A stretch of DNA of 64,000 nt from Xaviernesmea oryzae (GTDB lineage: Bacteria; Pseudomonadota; Alphaproteobacteria; Rhizobiales; Rhizobiaceae), in the NCBI RefSeq assembly GCF_900109605.1, contig NZ_FOAM01000007.1:222193-286192 (forward strand), written 5' to 3'. The notes below the pieces were generated by a model. The model saw only the letters and a program-made list of their open reading frames with translations, was not told the DNA's origin and made no database searches. A program made the translations under genes and the position numbers. Below, piece after piece: positions 20,286-28,431 of the stretch. Positions within the stretch are counted from its first letter, which is position 1. Each line of letters opens with the position of its first letter.

Positions 20286-21271
20286 TGCGCATCCTGGTCA
20301 AGGGCGCGGGCGTCGGCGGACTCGCCGCCGCCTTCGCGCTTCACCGTGCCGGCCATCGGGTCACGCTCTGCGAGAAGGCGCCCGGCCTCGGCGCCGGCGC
20401 TTCCTGGCTTGCCGGCGGCATGCTCGCGCCTTTTTGCGAGCGCGAAAGCGCTGAGGAACGGGTGCTGACCGAAGGGCTGCGGGCGGCCGACTGGTGGGAG
20501 GCGGCCGTGCCCGGCGCGGTGACGCGGGCGGGGACGCTCGTCGTGGCGCCGGAGCGCGACATGAGCGAGCTCGACCGCTTCGCCCGGCGCACGCGCGGCT
20601 ATGAATGGCTGGATGCCGATGGCATCGCGGCGCTGGAGCCGGCGCTTTCCGGACGGTTCCGCAGGGCCCTGTTCTTCCGCGAGGAGGCGCATCTCGATCC
20701 CCGCCGCGTGATGACGACGCTGACGGAGCGGCTGGGTGCGGAGGGCGTCTCGGTCCGTTTAGGTGCTGCCGCCATGGAAGATGGTTTCGACCGGGTGGTG
20801 GACTGCACCGGCGCGGCCAGGCGCGGCGATCTTGCCCGGCTCAGGGCCGTGCGCGGCGAGATGCTGCATCTGGAAACCGATGAGGTGACGTTGTCGCGCC
20901 CCGTGCGCCTCCTGCATCCACGCCATCCGCTCTATGTCGTGCCGCGCGGCGAGGGGCGCTTCATGGTCGGGGCCACCATGATCGAGAGCGAGACCGAAGG
21001 GCTTGTCAGCACCCGCTCGGTGATGGAGCTTTTGAACGCCGCCTATGCGCTGCATCCCGCCTTTGGCGAGGCGCATCTGGCCGAGGCCGCAGCCGGCCTG
21101 CGCCCGGCCTTTCCCGACAATCTCCCCGACATCCATGAGGAGGGTCGCATGCTCTTCCTCAATGGCTTCTACCGCCATGGCTTTCTCCTCGCGCCCTCCA
21201 TGGCCGAGGCGCTGGTCGCGCGGCTGGCCGAAGCCTCGTCGCCCATTCTTTCGAAAGGAGCTGTCGCATGA
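20285..21271 (+). CDS. thiO: Glycine oxidase ThiO (FAD-dependent)
   Basis: A 328-residue flavoprotein that oxidises glycine to iminoglycine, which ThiG uses to build the thiazole of thiamine. The FAD Rossmann motif GAGVGG is at residues 7-12; further DadA/ThiO-type motifs are 'GASWLAGGMLAPF' and 'GFYRHGFLLAPSMAE' near the C-terminus. It overlaps thiC by one base and thiS by four bases, so the operon is translationally coupled. The ThiO route implies aerobic thiazole synthesis rather than ThiH-type chemistry. Confidence 0.93.
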
Positions 21272-21465
21272 GACTGATCGTCAATGGCGAGCCCGAAAGC
21301 CTCGATGTCGCCACGCTGACCGAGCTGCTCGCCCAACTCGACTATGAGGGCGATTGGCTGGCCACCGCCGTCAATGGCGAGCTTGTCCATCGCGAGGAGC
21401 GTCCCGTCTTCACGCTCAACGACGGCGACCGGATCGAGATCCTCTCGCCCATGCAGGGAGGCTGA
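21268..21465 (+). CDS. thiS: Sulfur carrier protein ThiS
   Basis: A 65-residue ubiquitin-fold protein ending in the diagnostic Gly-Gly (residues 64-65). Its C-terminus is adenylated and turned into a thiocarboxylate that gives sulfur to the ThiG reaction. It contains the family phrase '[25 protein letters not shown]'. It lies between thiO and thiG with short overlap/spacing. No thiF gene is in the operon, so the activating enzyme must be encoded elsewhere. Confidence 0.96.
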   Translation: MRLIVNGEPESLDVATLTELLAQLDYEGDWLATAVNGELVHREERPVFTLNDGDRIEILSPMQGG

Positions 21466-21470
21466 CGAGG

Positions 21471-22286
21471 ATGTTCACGCTATACGATACGACGCTCTCA
21501 TCCCGCCTGCTGCTCGGCACGGCCCGCTATCCCTCGCCGGCCATCCTCGAAGAGGCGGTCAGGCGCTCCGGCGCCGGCATCCTAACCGTGTCGCTGCGCC
21601 GAGAGCTGGCCGGCGCCAAGGGCGACAAGAGCCGGGGCGGGGCGTTTTTCGAGATGATCAAGGCGCTTGGCGTGCGTGTGCTGCCGAACACTGCCGGCTG
21701 CCATTCGGTGCAGGAGGCGGTGCTGACGGCGAAGATGGCGCGCGAGGTTTTCGCCACCGACTGGGTGAAGCTGGAGGTGATCGGCCATCACGACACGCTG
21801 CAGCCGGATGTCTTCGCGCTGGTCGAGGCCGCCCGTATCCTCACCGCCGAGGGCTTCAAGGTCTTCCCCTATACGACGGAGGATCTCGTGGTCGGCGAAA
21901 AGCTGCTGGAGGCCGGCTGCAAGGTGCTGATGCCCTGGTGCGCGCCGATCGGCTCGGCCATGGGGCCGGTCAATCCCGCCGCGCTCAAGGCCTATCGCGC
22001 CGCCTTTTCGGACGTGCCGTTGATCGTCGATGCCGGCATCGGCCGGCCCTCGCATGCCACCGCCGTGATGGAACTCGGCTTCGATGCGGTGCTGCTCAAC
22101 ACCGCGGTTTCAGGCGCCGGCGATCCCGCTGCGATGGCGCAAGCCTTCGGCCAGGCGATTGCCGCCGGCCGCACGGCCTATCTCGCCGATCCGCTGGAGC
22201 CGCGCGACATGGCCGTGCCCTCGACGCCCGTCATCGGCAAGGCCGTCTTCGACATGGCTCCGGCCGCAGCCTCGGGAAGGGCATAG
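21471..22286 (+). CDS. thiG: Thiazole synthase ThiG
   Basis: A 271-residue (beta/alpha)8 enzyme that condenses 1-deoxy-xylulose 5-phosphate, iminoglycine and ThiS thiocarboxylate into the thiazole phosphate. The Schiff-base lysine is Lys100 in 'DWVKLEVIG'; phosphate-binding phrases '[14 protein letters not shown]' and '[11 protein letters not shown]' are present. The ATG at 21471 begins five bases after the thiS stop, preceded by GACGAGG. Two overlapping longer frames exist but are unlike the family. Confidence 0.97.
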   Translation: MFTLYDTTLSSRLLLGTARYPSPAILEEAVRRSGAGILTVSLRRELAGAKGDKSRGGAFFEMIKALGVRVLPNTAGCHSVQEAVLTAKMAREVFATDWVKLEVIGHHDTLQPDVFALVEAARILTAEGFKVFPYTTEDLVVGEKLLEAGCKVLMPWCAPIGSAMGPVNPAALKAYRAAFSDVPLIVDAGIGRPSHATAVMELGFDAVLLNTAVSGAGDPAAMAQAFGQAIAAGRTAYLADPLEPRDMAVPSTPVIGKAVFDMAPAAASGRA

Positions 22287-22287
22287 C

Positions 22288-22905
22288 ATGAGGCTCGACC
22301 CCTTCTACCTCATCGTCGACAGCGCCGACTGGATCGACCGGCTGATCCCGCTCGGGGTCAAGCTGGTGCAACTGCGCATCAAGGATCGTTCAGACAGCGA
22401 GATCGCCGCCGAGATCCGCCGCGCCAAGGCGACCTGCGCCGCCCATGGCGCCACGCTCGTCATCAACGACTATTGGCGGCTGGCCATCGAAGAGGGCTGC
22501 GATTGGCTGCATCTCGGGCAGGAGGATCTGGCCGAGGCCGATCTTTCCGCCATCCGCGCGGCCGGGCTGAAGCTCGGCCTCTCCACCCATGATCCCGCCG
22601 AGCTATCCACGGCGCTCGCTGCCGAGCCCGATTATGTCGCGCTCGGCCCCGTCTATCCGACCATTCTGAAGGCCATGCGCTGGGCGCCGCAGGGCCTGGA
22701 CCGTATTTCCGAGTGGAAGGCGGCGGCAGGTGACGTGCCGCTGGTGGCGATCGGCGGTCTCACGGTCGAGCGGCTGCCCGGCGTCTTCGCGCAAGGCGCC
22801 GACAGCGCCGCCGTCGTCACCGACATCACCCGTAATGCCGATCCGGAAGGCCGGACGCGGCAATGGATCGCCGCGACGGCCGGCCAGCGCGGGCGCGGCG
22901 CCTGA
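22288..22905 (+). CDS. thiE: Thiamine phosphate synthase ThiE
   Basis: A 205-residue enzyme that joins HMP pyrophosphate to the thiazole phosphate to give thiamine phosphate. Recognisable parts are 'VKLVQLRIKDRS', 'VINDYWRLAIEEGCDWLHLGQEDL' and 'YVALGPVYPT', ending in the glycine-rich 'VAIGGLTVERLPGVFAQGADSAAVVTDI'. The ATG follows the thiG stop by one base. The family is clear; the 'DVHLGQED' consensus appears as DWLHLGQED. Confidence 0.95.
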   Translation: MRLDPFYLIVDSADWIDRLIPLGVKLVQLRIKDRSDSEIAAEIRRAKATCAAHGATLVINDYWRLAIEEGCDWLHLGQEDLAEADLSAIRAAGLKLGLSTHDPAELSTALAAEPDYVALGPVYPTILKAMRWAPQGLDRISEWKAAAGDVPLVAIGGLTVERLPGVFAQGADSAAVVTDITRNADPEGRTRQWIAATAGQRGRGA

Positions 22906-22929
22906 CGTGAAACCAACCGATGGGTCATC

Positions 22930-23859
22930 ATGAGCGAGCCGGGCAAGACGCGGGAAGAGGGCAAGGCCGGAATGGCGCGCAGAGCGACGTCCTCTGAAGA
23001 CACGATCACGCGGGCTTACGGTGGACAAGGCCGGCCGGCCCCACGCGTGTTGGTCATCGCCGGCGCCGATTCTTCGGGCGGCGCAGGCGTGGCGCGCGAT
23101 CTCGAAACGCTTTCCGCCTTCGGCGTCCGCGCCTGCCTGGCGGTGACGGCGGTGACCGCGCAGACCCATCGAGAGGTCACGGAGATCAGCGCCGTCGCGC
23201 CCGCTCTGGTGGCCGAGCAGATGCGCACGGCCTTTGCCGCTGACGCCGTGCATGCCGTCAAGATCGGCATGCTCGCCACATCAGGGACCGTGGCCGCCGT
23301 CGCCGATGCGCTCGATGCCTGGCCCGATGTGCCCGTGGTGCTCGATCCCGTGATTGCCAGTTCCTCCGGCAGGCTGCTGCTCAGCGAGGATGGCTTGGCC
23401 ACCTTGCTGCAACGCCTGCTGCCGCGCGCGACCTTGGTCACCCCCAACCTGCCGGAGCTTGGGCTCCTGGCTGCGGGGCTTGCCGCCGCGCCGGATGCCT
23501 CCCGATCCGCACCGAAGGGCGCTCCCGCCGCGCGCGAAAATGCCGCCGGCCTGCAGGGCGTAAGCGCCGCCATCGCCTCGCCCGCCGCGAGGCTCCTTGC
23601 CCATGGCGCAGCAGCGCTGCTGGTCAAAGGCGGGCATGACGAAGGCGATGAGGCGATTGACTGCCTGTTGCGCACTGGCCAGCCGGCACAGCGCTTTGCC
23701 AGCGCCCGCCTGCCCGTCAGCCTGCGCGGCACCGGCTGCATGCTGGCAAGCGCGATTGCGGCCGGCCTTGCGCGGAGCGAGGATCTCACGGATGCTGTTT
23801 CGCAAGGAAAGGCCTATCTGACGCGGCGCTTCGAGGTGGCGGAAAACCTGTGCGTCTGA
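22930..23859 (+). CDS. thiD: Hydroxymethylpyrimidine/phosphomethylpyrimidine kinase ThiD
   Basis: A 309-residue ribokinase-fold enzyme that phosphorylates HMP and HMP-P. The family N-terminal phrase 'VLVIAGADSSGGAGVARDLETLSAFGV' begins near residue 40; 'VKIGMLATSGTV' and the anion-hole motif 'RGTGCMLASAIAAGLA' are present. Relative to E. coli ThiD it has an N-terminal extension of about 38 residues and an Ala-rich insert at about 190-215. The real start may be an internal codon nearer the conserved region, but no better ribosome-binding site is evident. Last gene of the thiamine operon. Confidence 0.93.
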   Translation: MSEPGKTREEGKAGMARRATSSEDTITRAYGGQGRPAPRVLVIAGADSSGGAGVARDLETLSAFGVRACLAVTAVTAQTHREVTEISAVAPALVAEQMRTAFAADAVHAVKIGMLATSGTVAAVADALDAWPDVPVVLDPVIASSSGRLLLSEDGLATLLQRLLPRATLVTPNLPELGLLAAGLAAAPDASRSAPKGAPAARENAAGLQGVSAAIASPAARLLAHGAAALLVKGGHDEGDEAIDCLLRTGQPAQRFASARLPVSLRGTGCMLASAIAAGLARSEDLTDAVSQGKAYLTRRFEVAENLCV

Positions 23860-23876
23860 CATGCGGGAGTGAAGAC

Positions 23877-24248
23877 ATGAGCCCCCAAGAGCATCTCAAG
23901 CATTACGAATCCCTGCTGGCGCAGCGCCGCTTCGAGGTCATCGCTCCCTTGATCTCGGAGCAGGCGATCTTCTGGTTCAATGACGGCACCCATCGCGGTC
24001 TTGCCGAAATTCGCGCCGCTTTCGAGCGCACGTGGATGGCCTTCCCAGACGAGGTTTACTGGCTCGAAAATATCGAATGGATTGCGCTCAGCGATATCGC
24101 CGCGAGCTGCGCCTATCATTTCAGATGGTCCGCCAGCCGTGATGGCCGGCGCCTGGAAGGCGGCGGTCGCGGAACGACGGTGCTTAGGGTCGAGGACGGA
24201 GGATGGAAAACCATCCATGAACACTTGAGCAGGTTTCCGCAGGTTTAG
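23877..24248 (+). CDS. NTF2-like/SnoaL-type small protein
   Basis: A 123-residue protein with the alternating pattern of an NTF2-like cone fold: an N-terminal helix (HLKHYESLLAQRRFEVIAPLISEQAIFWFNDG), a central 'GLAEIRAAFERTWMAFPDE' helix and three beta strands ending in 'GWKTIHEHLSRFP'. Proteins with this ending belong to the SnoaL-like/DUF4440 group, which includes small enzymes and binding proteins of many functions. The gene starts 18 bases after thiD on the same strand, so it may be co-transcribed with the thi operon, but no thiamine role is known to me. Start chosen at the ATG after GGGAGTGAAG. Confidence 0.75.
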   Translation: MSPQEHLKHYESLLAQRRFEVIAPLISEQAIFWFNDGTHRGLAEIRAAFERTWMAFPDEVYWLENIEWIALSDIAASCAYHFRWSASRDGRRLEGGGRGTTVLRVEDGGWKTIHEHLSRFPQV

Positions 24249-24339
24249 GCATGCAATATCTTGAGCCCCGCGCCCAGCGCATGGCTGCACTGCAGCAAAC
24301 TGTCTATCTCGCACTTCTTAAACCGATTATAACCACATC

Positions 24340-24500
24340 CATCGAAGCGTTACACCTCCTCCTCCCGTGACGCTTCGAGATGTCGACGACCATCTCCTCC
24401 TCCCATTGGTTCGTCGGCCCCAGAACGGCAGCATCCTCCTCCCGCTGACCGTTCACCTTTCGGAAAGCCTGCCGCACCTCCTCCCGCGGCAGGCTTTTCC
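24340..24500 (+). ncRNA. Predicted small RNA with four anti-Shine-Dalgarno (CCUCCUCCC) hairpin loops
   Basis: Four consecutive stem-loops each present CCTCCTCCC in the loop. Hairpin 1 pairs 24342-24353 with 24367-24378 (12 pairs). Hairpin 2 pairs 24382-24393 with 24405-24418 (12 pairs, two bulged T). Hairpin 3 pairs 24423-24432 with 24444-24454 (10 pairs, one bulged A). Hairpin 4 pairs 24464-24475 with 24486-24497 (12 pairs) and runs into TTTT, a Rho-independent terminator. A TATAAC at 24328-24333 would start transcription near 24340, at the foot of hairpin 1. The stems differ in sequence while the loops are identical, which indicates selection on the loop. CCUCC equals the 16S anti-Shine-Dalgarno, so the loops can pair with GGAGG of mRNAs. 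This fits the alphaproteobacterial 'cuckoo'/CcsR and alpha-r14-type RNAs. Confidence 0.85.
24464..24498 (+). terminator. Rho-independent terminator of the small RNA
   Basis: A perfect 12-pair stem (AAAGCCTGCCGC with GCGGCAGGCTTT) closes a 10-base loop and ends in a T-run at 24495-24498. The loop also carries the CCTCCTCCC motif, so terminator and regulatory loop are the same hairpin. It points toward the convergent msrQ gene, whose stop is at 24552. Confidence 0.85.
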
Positions 24501-24551
24501 ATTTTCAGCGCGTTCCCGTTCGGCTCTTGGCCATCTCTCCTTCGGCGCGGA

Positions 24552-25214
24552 TCAAGCCTGCTTGACCACGCGTGCGGTCTGCGAGCCCGGTGCGGGTTTC
24601 GCGTTGCGTTTGCGGGGAATGAGCGGCCGCGCGGCGCGGTAGAGCAGCAGGATCAGGATCAGCCCGATATAGATCGCCTGTTCGGGCGAAAGCACCTTGG
24701 TGGACAGGGCATAGTGCAGGAGCGCGCTCGCCGCCGCCAGGTAGATGAGTCGATGCAGGAGGGTCCAATTGCGCCCGAGCTTTCGGATCGACAGACGGTT
24801 CGACGTTACTGCCAGCGGCACAAGCATGACGAAAGCGGCCATGCCGAACATGATGAAGGGCCGCTTCAGCACGTCCTGCAGCACCACGGCGAGATCCAGC
24901 GCTTGGTCGAGCACCATATAGACGGTCAGGTGAAAGGCAACATAGTAGAAACAGAGTAGGCCCAGCGCCCGGCGATAGGCGATCAGGTTGATGCGGAAAA
25001 GCTCGCGCAGAGGCGTCACCGCCAGCGTTAGAATGAGAAGGCGCAGCGCCCAGAGGCCAAGCGTCTTCTCGAAGCTTTTCACCGGATCTGCGCCGAGCCC
25101 GCCGGTCGCGCCCTGGTAGAAGGCCCAGACAGCTGGCAGAAGACCAAGCCCATAGAGCGCCCAGATCAGGCCCGGCTGCCAGCGTTTGAACAGGCTTTGC
25201 GATGCTGCCGCCAT
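24552..25214 (-). CDS. msrQ: Protein-methionine-sulfoxide reductase heme-binding membrane subunit MsrQ
   Basis: A 220-residue inner-membrane cytochrome b-type protein with about six helices. Conserved His residues for heme are seen in 'YVAFHLTVYM' and in 'WTLLHRLIYLAAASALLHYAL'. It passes quinone-derived electrons to the periplasmic MsrP, which repairs oxidised methionines. The ATG overlaps the msrP stop by one base (TGATG), the usual msrPQ coupling. Confidence 0.95.
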   Translation of the reverse strand: MAAASQSLFKRWQPGLIWALYGLGLLPAVWAFYQGATGGLGADPVKSFEKTLGLWALRLLILTLAVTPLRELFRINLIAYRRALGLLCFYYVAFHLTVYMVLDQALDLAVVLQDVLKRPFIMFGMAAFVMLVPLAVTSNRLSIRKLGRNWTLLHRLIYLAAASALLHYALSTKVLSPEQAIYIGLILILLLYRAARPLIPRKRNAKPAPGSQTARVVKQA

Positions 25215-26164
25215 CAGAAATTCGCCTTGAGATCCATGCCGCTGTAGAGGCTTGCCACCTGGTCGGCATAGCCGTTGAAGGGCAGGGTGGGATGGCGGCT
25301 GGCGCCGAAGAAGCCGCCTTCGCCGATCTTGCGCTCGGTCGCCTGGCTCCAGCGCGGATGGTCGACCGCCGGATTCACATTGGCATAGAAGCCGTATTCC
25401 TGCGGATTGGCGGCCTGCCAGGTGTTCATGGGCTGCTTGTCGGTAAGCGTGATGCGCACGATCGATTTGATGCCCTTGAAGCCGTATTTCCACGGCACCA
25501 CCAGCCGGATCGGGGCGCCATTCTGGTTCGGCAGCGTCTCGCCGTACAGACCGACGGCCAGTAGTGTCAGCGGATGGCGCGCCTCGTCGAGTCTCAGACC
25601 CTCGACATAAGGCCAGGGAAGCGACTGGAACAGGCTGTTCTGCCCCGGCATTTCCGCCGGGCGGACAATGGTCTCAAAAGCGACGAACTTGGCCGAGCCC
25701 AAGGGCTCGACCTTGTCGAGAAGGGCGGCCAGCGGGAAGCCGTCCCACGGGATCACCATCGACCATGCCTCGACGCAGCGCATGCGATAGATCCGCTCCT
25801 CGACCGGGAAGGCCTTGATGAGTGCGTCGATATCAAAGGTCTGTGGCTTGGCCACCATACCATCCACCGCCACCGTCCAGGGGCGTGGCTTAAAATCACC
25901 CGACAGGGCGGCTGGATCCGCCTTGTCGAGCCCGAATTCGTAGAAGTTATTGTAGGTGGTCACGTCTTTCCGGGGCGTGACCTTGTCCTCGACCTTATAG
26001 GCGCTGGGCACAGTGGTGAGTGTCTCTGCCCGTGCGGCGGGCGGGCGCAAAAACGCCGCAAGCGTACCGGCGGCGCCGGCAGCCATCAGGCCGCGACGCG
26101 AAAGATAGGCCGTCTTCGGCGTGATCTCGCTGGCGGGAATGATCGGGGGGCGAAAAGCCGGCAT
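25214..26164 (-). CDS. msrP: Protein-methionine-sulfoxide reductase catalytic subunit MsrP
   Basis: A 316-residue periplasmic molybdopterin enzyme. A twin-arginine signal is present (SRRGLM, Arg23-Arg24, then a hydrophobic core ending at ARA). The molybdenum ligand is Cys130 in '[14 protein letters not shown]'. It reduces both diastereomers of methionine sulfoxide in envelope proteins, receiving electrons from MsrQ. Gene order msrP-msrQ with a one-base overlap. The gene-free region upstream should hold an oxidative or envelope-stress promoter, but I could not identify it. Confidence 0.96.
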   Translation of the reverse strand: MPAFRPPIIPASEITPKTAYLSRRGLMAAGAAGTLAAFLRPPAARAETLTTVPSAYKVEDKVTPRKDVTTYNNFYEFGLDKADPAALSGDFKPRPWTVAVDGMVAKPQTFDIDALIKAFPVEERIYRMRCVEAWSMVIPWDGFPLAALLDKVEPLGSAKFVAFETIVRPAEMPGQNSLFQSLPWPYVEGLRLDEARHPLTLLAVGLYGETLPNQNGAPIRLVVPWKYGFKGIKSIVRITLTDKQPMNTWQAANPQEYGFYANVNPAVDHPRWSQATERKIGEGGFFGASRHPTLPFNGYADQVASLYSGMDLKANF

Positions 26165-26727
26165 GGTCAGGCGTCCTTTCTGAAAGGCTCCGGATGACGC
26201 GTCTTTGCGGCAGACGCTGGCACCGGATCTGCGAAAACCGATAGGCCCGCGGCGCCCGCACGAAAAGCCAAGTCTTCGTGAGCAGCGCCTGATCGATCGC
26301 CTAGCGCTTGGGGCGGACGGGGATCGTCCGCCTCATGCAACGCTATACGCGGAGACGGCGCATCCGGTTTCACGGCATGTGTGTGCGAAGGCTGAGAGCG
26401 AGACACCTCCATCATAGTCCGCGCTACGGTCACGGTCTGCTGCTTCGCCGCCATGCGGATGCCGCGCCCAGCGGCAACCATGATCTGCCGTTGCGGAGAG
26501 CAAGAGCATCTAGGGATGAAAGGGCGTGATCGTGCCCAACACGCTCAGGCTGAAGGTGAAGATGATCATCCTAACGAGACAATTCGTCCGCGTCTTCCTC
26601 GGTTATCGTGGATGCGCGCATTCTTATATCCAGGCGATCTCTCGCGCACCGCCATCTTTGTTCCTGGCGAATGCTGCGCGCTCCCATAGATAGGCTGCAA
26701 GGCCGTAGCTTGGATGGAGGAAAAAAC
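26165..26727. other. Gene-free region between msrP and the SDR gene
   Basis: About 560 bases between divergently transcribed genes. Short open frames occur on both strands but none has a ribosome-binding site, recognisable domain or plausible composition. The only structure I see is a perfect 8-base inverted repeat at 26312-26332 (GGCGGACG, 5-base loop, CGTCCGCC). The region must contain the msrP promoter (minus) and the SDR promoter (plus). Confidence 0.5.
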
Positions 26728-27567
26728 ATGAAACCCTTGAACGACACCGTGTCCGTCGTCACCGGCGCGGGCCGGGGCATTGGACGGGAAATCGCGTTGC
26801 ATCAGGCGCGGGCTGGTGCACAGGTGGCGCTGATGTCGCGCACGCAAAGCGAAATCGACGAAACCGCGCGGATGATCGAAGCCGAAGGCGGAATTGCCCT
26901 CGCGCTGGCGCTGGATGTGGCGGATGGTGCGAGTGTCGAGAAAGGCCTTGCGCGCGTGGTGGAGGGCCTGGGCCCGATCGACCTGCTCGTCAACAATCAC
27001 GGCGCCTTCAGGGCCTTCGGCCCGATCTGGGACTGCGACCCGGAGACCTGGTGGGGCGATGTCGAGATCAACCTGCGGGGAACCTTCAATACCTGCCGCG
27101 TGGTGGCGCCTGCCATGCGGGAGCGCGCGCGCGGCCGGATCGTCAATCTCGTCGGCGGCGGCACGGGCAACAGCTTTCCCCATGGCTCCGGCTATGCGGC
27201 GAGCAAGGCGGCCATCATGCGGCTGACCGAATGCCTCGATGACACGACCCGCGATGTTGGCGTCTATGCCTTCGCAGTCGATCCCGGCCTCGTGCGCACG
27301 CAGATGACCGAGTTGCAGCTGAATTCAGAAGCCGGCAAGACCTTCCTGCCCGGCATTCAGGATCTCTTCGCCGAGGGCGTGAACATACCGCCCGCGCGCG
27401 CCGCCGCGCTGATCGCCGATATCGCGGCCGGCCGCTTCGATGCGCTGCATGGCCGCCTGTTGCGCGGGGTCGATGATCGCGATGCGCTGGAGCAGGAGAT
27501 GGACCGTGTGGTCGAAACCGACGGCCGCGCCTTGCGCTTCACCGGGTTGACACAGCCGAAGCTTTAA
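26728..27567 (+). CDS. Short-chain dehydrogenase/reductase (SDR)
   Basis: A 279-residue Rossmann-fold oxidoreductase. The cofactor motif TGAGRGIG is at 12-19, NNHG at 89-92 and the catalytic YxxxK is Tyr156/Lys160 (SGYAASK). The position that normally holds the catalytic Ser, 13 residues before the Tyr, is Gly in a run GGGTG, so the active site departs from the classical triad. The start is supported by TGGAGG eight bases upstream. A single gene, convergent with the next (their ends overlap by four bases). Substrate unknown. Confidence 0.88.
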   Translation: MKPLNDTVSVVTGAGRGIGREIALHQARAGAQVALMSRTQSEIDETARMIEAEGGIALALALDVADGASVEKGLARVVEGLGPIDLLVNNHGAFRAFGPIWDCDPETWWGDVEINLRGTFNTCRVVAPAMRERARGRIVNLVGGGTGNSFPHGSGYAASKAAIMRLTECLDDTTRDVGVYAFAVDPGLVRTQMTELQLNSEAGKTFLPGIQDLFAEGVNIPPARAAALIADIAAGRFDALHGRLLRGVDDRDALEQEMDRVVETDGRALRFTGLTQPKL

Positions 27568-28310
27568 GCCGCGCCGCTTTCTGAAATTATCCGGCTGAAA
27601 CGCATGACGATATCGGCATAAGCCTCAGCATTCTTGCCGGATCCGTTGTAGGCTCGAATTGTCTGCCTAAGGTCGCTAGGATACTTTTGTCTCTTCGAGT
27701 CAAGTTCTTGAAATAGGCGATCAAGGCAGGCGTTGAGGTCGCCCCAGAGGCCGGTCCGAGATGGATCGGCCGTCCTGTCGTCTGGCGTCGCACGCCAAAA
27801 TTGTTCGTCATTGCGAATGTGCTGGAGATCGTACTGGAAAATGCCGTAGCCGTAATATAGCTGCCCGGTTGGCTTCAGCCCGCGCGCGGTTCTCGATGCG
27901 TCGCTCGCCTCGATTAAAGCTTGGGCGAGATGACCAACCCTACTATCCTCAATGAAAGCGCGCGTGTCGCGAGGGAACGCTCGACGCGGTGTGTTGTTGT
28001 CCAAAACCATCAGACGCAGGATATCAGACGGCGTGTATCGCTTTCTCAAGCTCTTGGTATACCATGCATATCCGCTTTCCTGACAAGCGATCGCACAGAC
28101 CAACGCCGGAGAATAGTGCGAATTGCGGGTCCTTTCTATGATCGACGGACCAAAATTCGTCATCAGCCATCGCGCCGCGGCAGGCACCAGCCGATCATCG
28201 AGGCTTGGGCTCATTTGCCAAGCGCGCACCGGTGTGCTGCTCTGGCAGAGAGCAAGGCCGGATGCGGTTGCGACGGCAAAAAATTGCCGGCGGCTCAAAT
28301 CAGACGTCAT
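27564..28310 (-). CDS. Tat-exported lysozyme-like (lytic transglycosylase-type) protein
   Basis: A 248-residue exported protein. The N-terminus has a twin-arginine motif (LSRRQFF, then a hydrophobic segment and a cleavage site near VRAWQ). The mature region has lysozyme-fold features: 'LVCAIACQESGYAW' with a candidate catalytic Glu, then 'YYGYGIFQYDLQHI' and 'TIRAYNGSGKNAEAYADIVM', which matches the pattern of SLT-type folds (E, GxxQ, AYNGG-like). It may cleave peptidoglycan or be a non-catalytic relative. The start is fixed by GGAGGAG a few bases upstream of the ATG at 28310. Base usage is less GC-rich than its neighbours, suggesting possible recent acquisition. Monocistronic. Confidence 0.7.
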   Translation of the reverse strand: MTSDLSRRQFFAVATASGLALCQSSTPVRAWQMSPSLDDRLVPAAARWLMTNFGPSIIERTRNSHYSPALVCAIACQESGYAWYTKSLRKRYTPSDILRLMVLDNNTPRRAFPRDTRAFIEDSRVGHLAQALIEASDASRTARGLKPTGQLYYGYGIFQYDLQHIRNDEQFWRATPDDRTADPSRTGLWGDLNACLDRLFQELDSKRQKYPSDLRQTIRAYNGSGKNAEAYADIVMRFSRIISESGAA

Positions 28311-28431
28311 AAGGCTCCTCCTAGTTCCTCTATACGTCATGATTGCATAAAGCTATTTTTAATCAACCTGTCTGTCACCTGCGGATGCTGTCGCCTTCCT
28401 GTCGGCTTCGCCTAAAGAAGGGCTGCGCGCT

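Noticed and set aside
24358..24485. Minus-strand reading of the repeats as four GGGAGGAGG ribosome-binding sites
   Set aside because: No start codons at suitable distance and no open frames follow on the minus strand; the plus-strand hairpins with terminator account for all four.
24391..24500. CRISPR-like array suggested by regularly spaced CCTCCTCCC (38-42 bases apart)
   Set aside because: The repeated unit is only 9 bases and is always the loop of a stem of different sequence; an RNA explains it better.
26167..26454. Short minus-strand frame upstream of msrP (starts MAAKQQTVTV)
   Set aside because: No Shine-Dalgarno, low-complexity composition and no recognised domain; treated as leader sequence.
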